Shown: positions 6,870 through 7,064 of the stretch, piece by piece
How the letters are laid out: each line of letters starts with the position of its first letter
How positions within the stretch are numbered: the stretch's first letter is position 1
Position numbers and translations under genes: made by a program
The notes under the pieces: generated by a model
What the model was told of the DNA's origin: nothing
Databases searched by the model: none
Seen by the model: the letters and a program-made list of their open reading frames with translations, nothing else
Origin: Globobulimina sp.
Taxonomy: Eukaryota; Foraminifera; Rotaliida
NCBI GenBank assembly: GCA_003354225.1
Contig: PIVH01000205.1
Coordinates: 1-7,064 of the forward strand
DNA: 7,064 nt
Direction of reading: 5' to 3'

Positions 6870-7064
6870 TAAGTCTTTGTCGTTTATGAGTCAGAGTCAG
6901 AGCCGAGCCGAGTGTAGTGATCGAGTGTCATGGGTTTGGTTAGCTGATAATAATAGTAAAGTCACTCGGCTCGACTCGATCACTAAAACCATGTCAACTC
7001 GATCACTACACTCTGACTCTGCTCGGCTCGACTCCGACTTTCACTCATAAACGACAAAGACTTA
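6870..7064. mobile_element. MITE-like foldback element with 22-bp perfect terminal inverted repeats
   Basis: The first 22 bases (6870-6891, starting TAAGTCTTTGTCGTTTAT) are the exact reverse complement of the last 22 (7043-7064). Inside, TGTAGTGATCGAGT at 6913-6926 is inverted at 6997-7010. CTCGGCTCGACTC is repeated directly at 6965-6977 and 7022-7034. Nearly the whole 195 bp can fold on itself, apart from a ~45-nt centre. No coding capacity is visible, so it would be non-autonomous. The outermost dinucleotide is TA at both ends, consistent with, but not proof of, a TA target duplication of the Tc1/mariner type. It is richer in CTCGA/CGAGC words than its surroundings. The right end coincides with the window end, so its true boundary is unknown. 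Confidence 0.65.

Noticed and set aside
1-7064. Prokaryotic defence system, operon or phage cargo
   Set aside because: The genes have introns, are spread over both strands and belong to eukaryotic-type families; no defence, integrase or toxin motifs were seen.

Overview
The window is AT-rich nuclear DNA from a eukaryote, most likely a protist. Three protein genes can be read only by joining exons across GT-AG introns. The clearest introns are 68, 69, 123 and 274 nt. AATAAA-type signals follow two of the genes, and one product is a type II membrane sulfotransferase of the secretory pathway. Nothing looks prokaryotic: there are no Shine-Dalgarno sites, operons or phage/IS genes. I cannot place the organism more precisely.

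Layout, left to right. (1) 1-325: the 3' flank of the SulP gene, with a possible poly(A) signal at 226-231, and what may be the 5' end of another minus-strand gene leaving the left edge. (2) 326-3029, minus strand: a SulP-family anion transporter with an acidic N-terminal tail, the SulP membrane core, a STAS domain and a basic C-terminal tail. The tail lies on a separate last exon that is easily missed because intron retention gives an immediate stop. (3) 3030-3801: intergenic. It holds a 3 x 20-nt tandem repeat, a small inverted repeat, an 11-nt direct repeat, and minus-strand stretches that look coding, including a good C2H2 zinc-finger signature. No intact gene can be assembled there. (4) 3802-5506, plus strand: a RanBP2-type zinc finger, a vWA domain with MIDAS, and a C-terminal region resembling Vwaint. 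One intron is clear; the join between finger and vWA is unresolved. (5) 5507-5644: a short convergent intergenic stretch. (6) 5645-6808, minus strand: a PAPS-dependent sulfotransferase with a single N-terminal membrane anchor, in two exons. (7) 6870-7064: a foldback element with perfect 22-bp terminal inverted repeats, ending exactly at the window edge.

The SulP transporter (possible sulfate uptake) and the sulfotransferase (sulfate transfer from PAPS) could act in the same pathway, but adjacency alone is weak evidence in a eukaryote. I see no convincing new multi-gene system. The best leads are the alternative SulP tail exon, the RanBP2 finger + vWA architecture, the C2H2 remnant and the foldback element.
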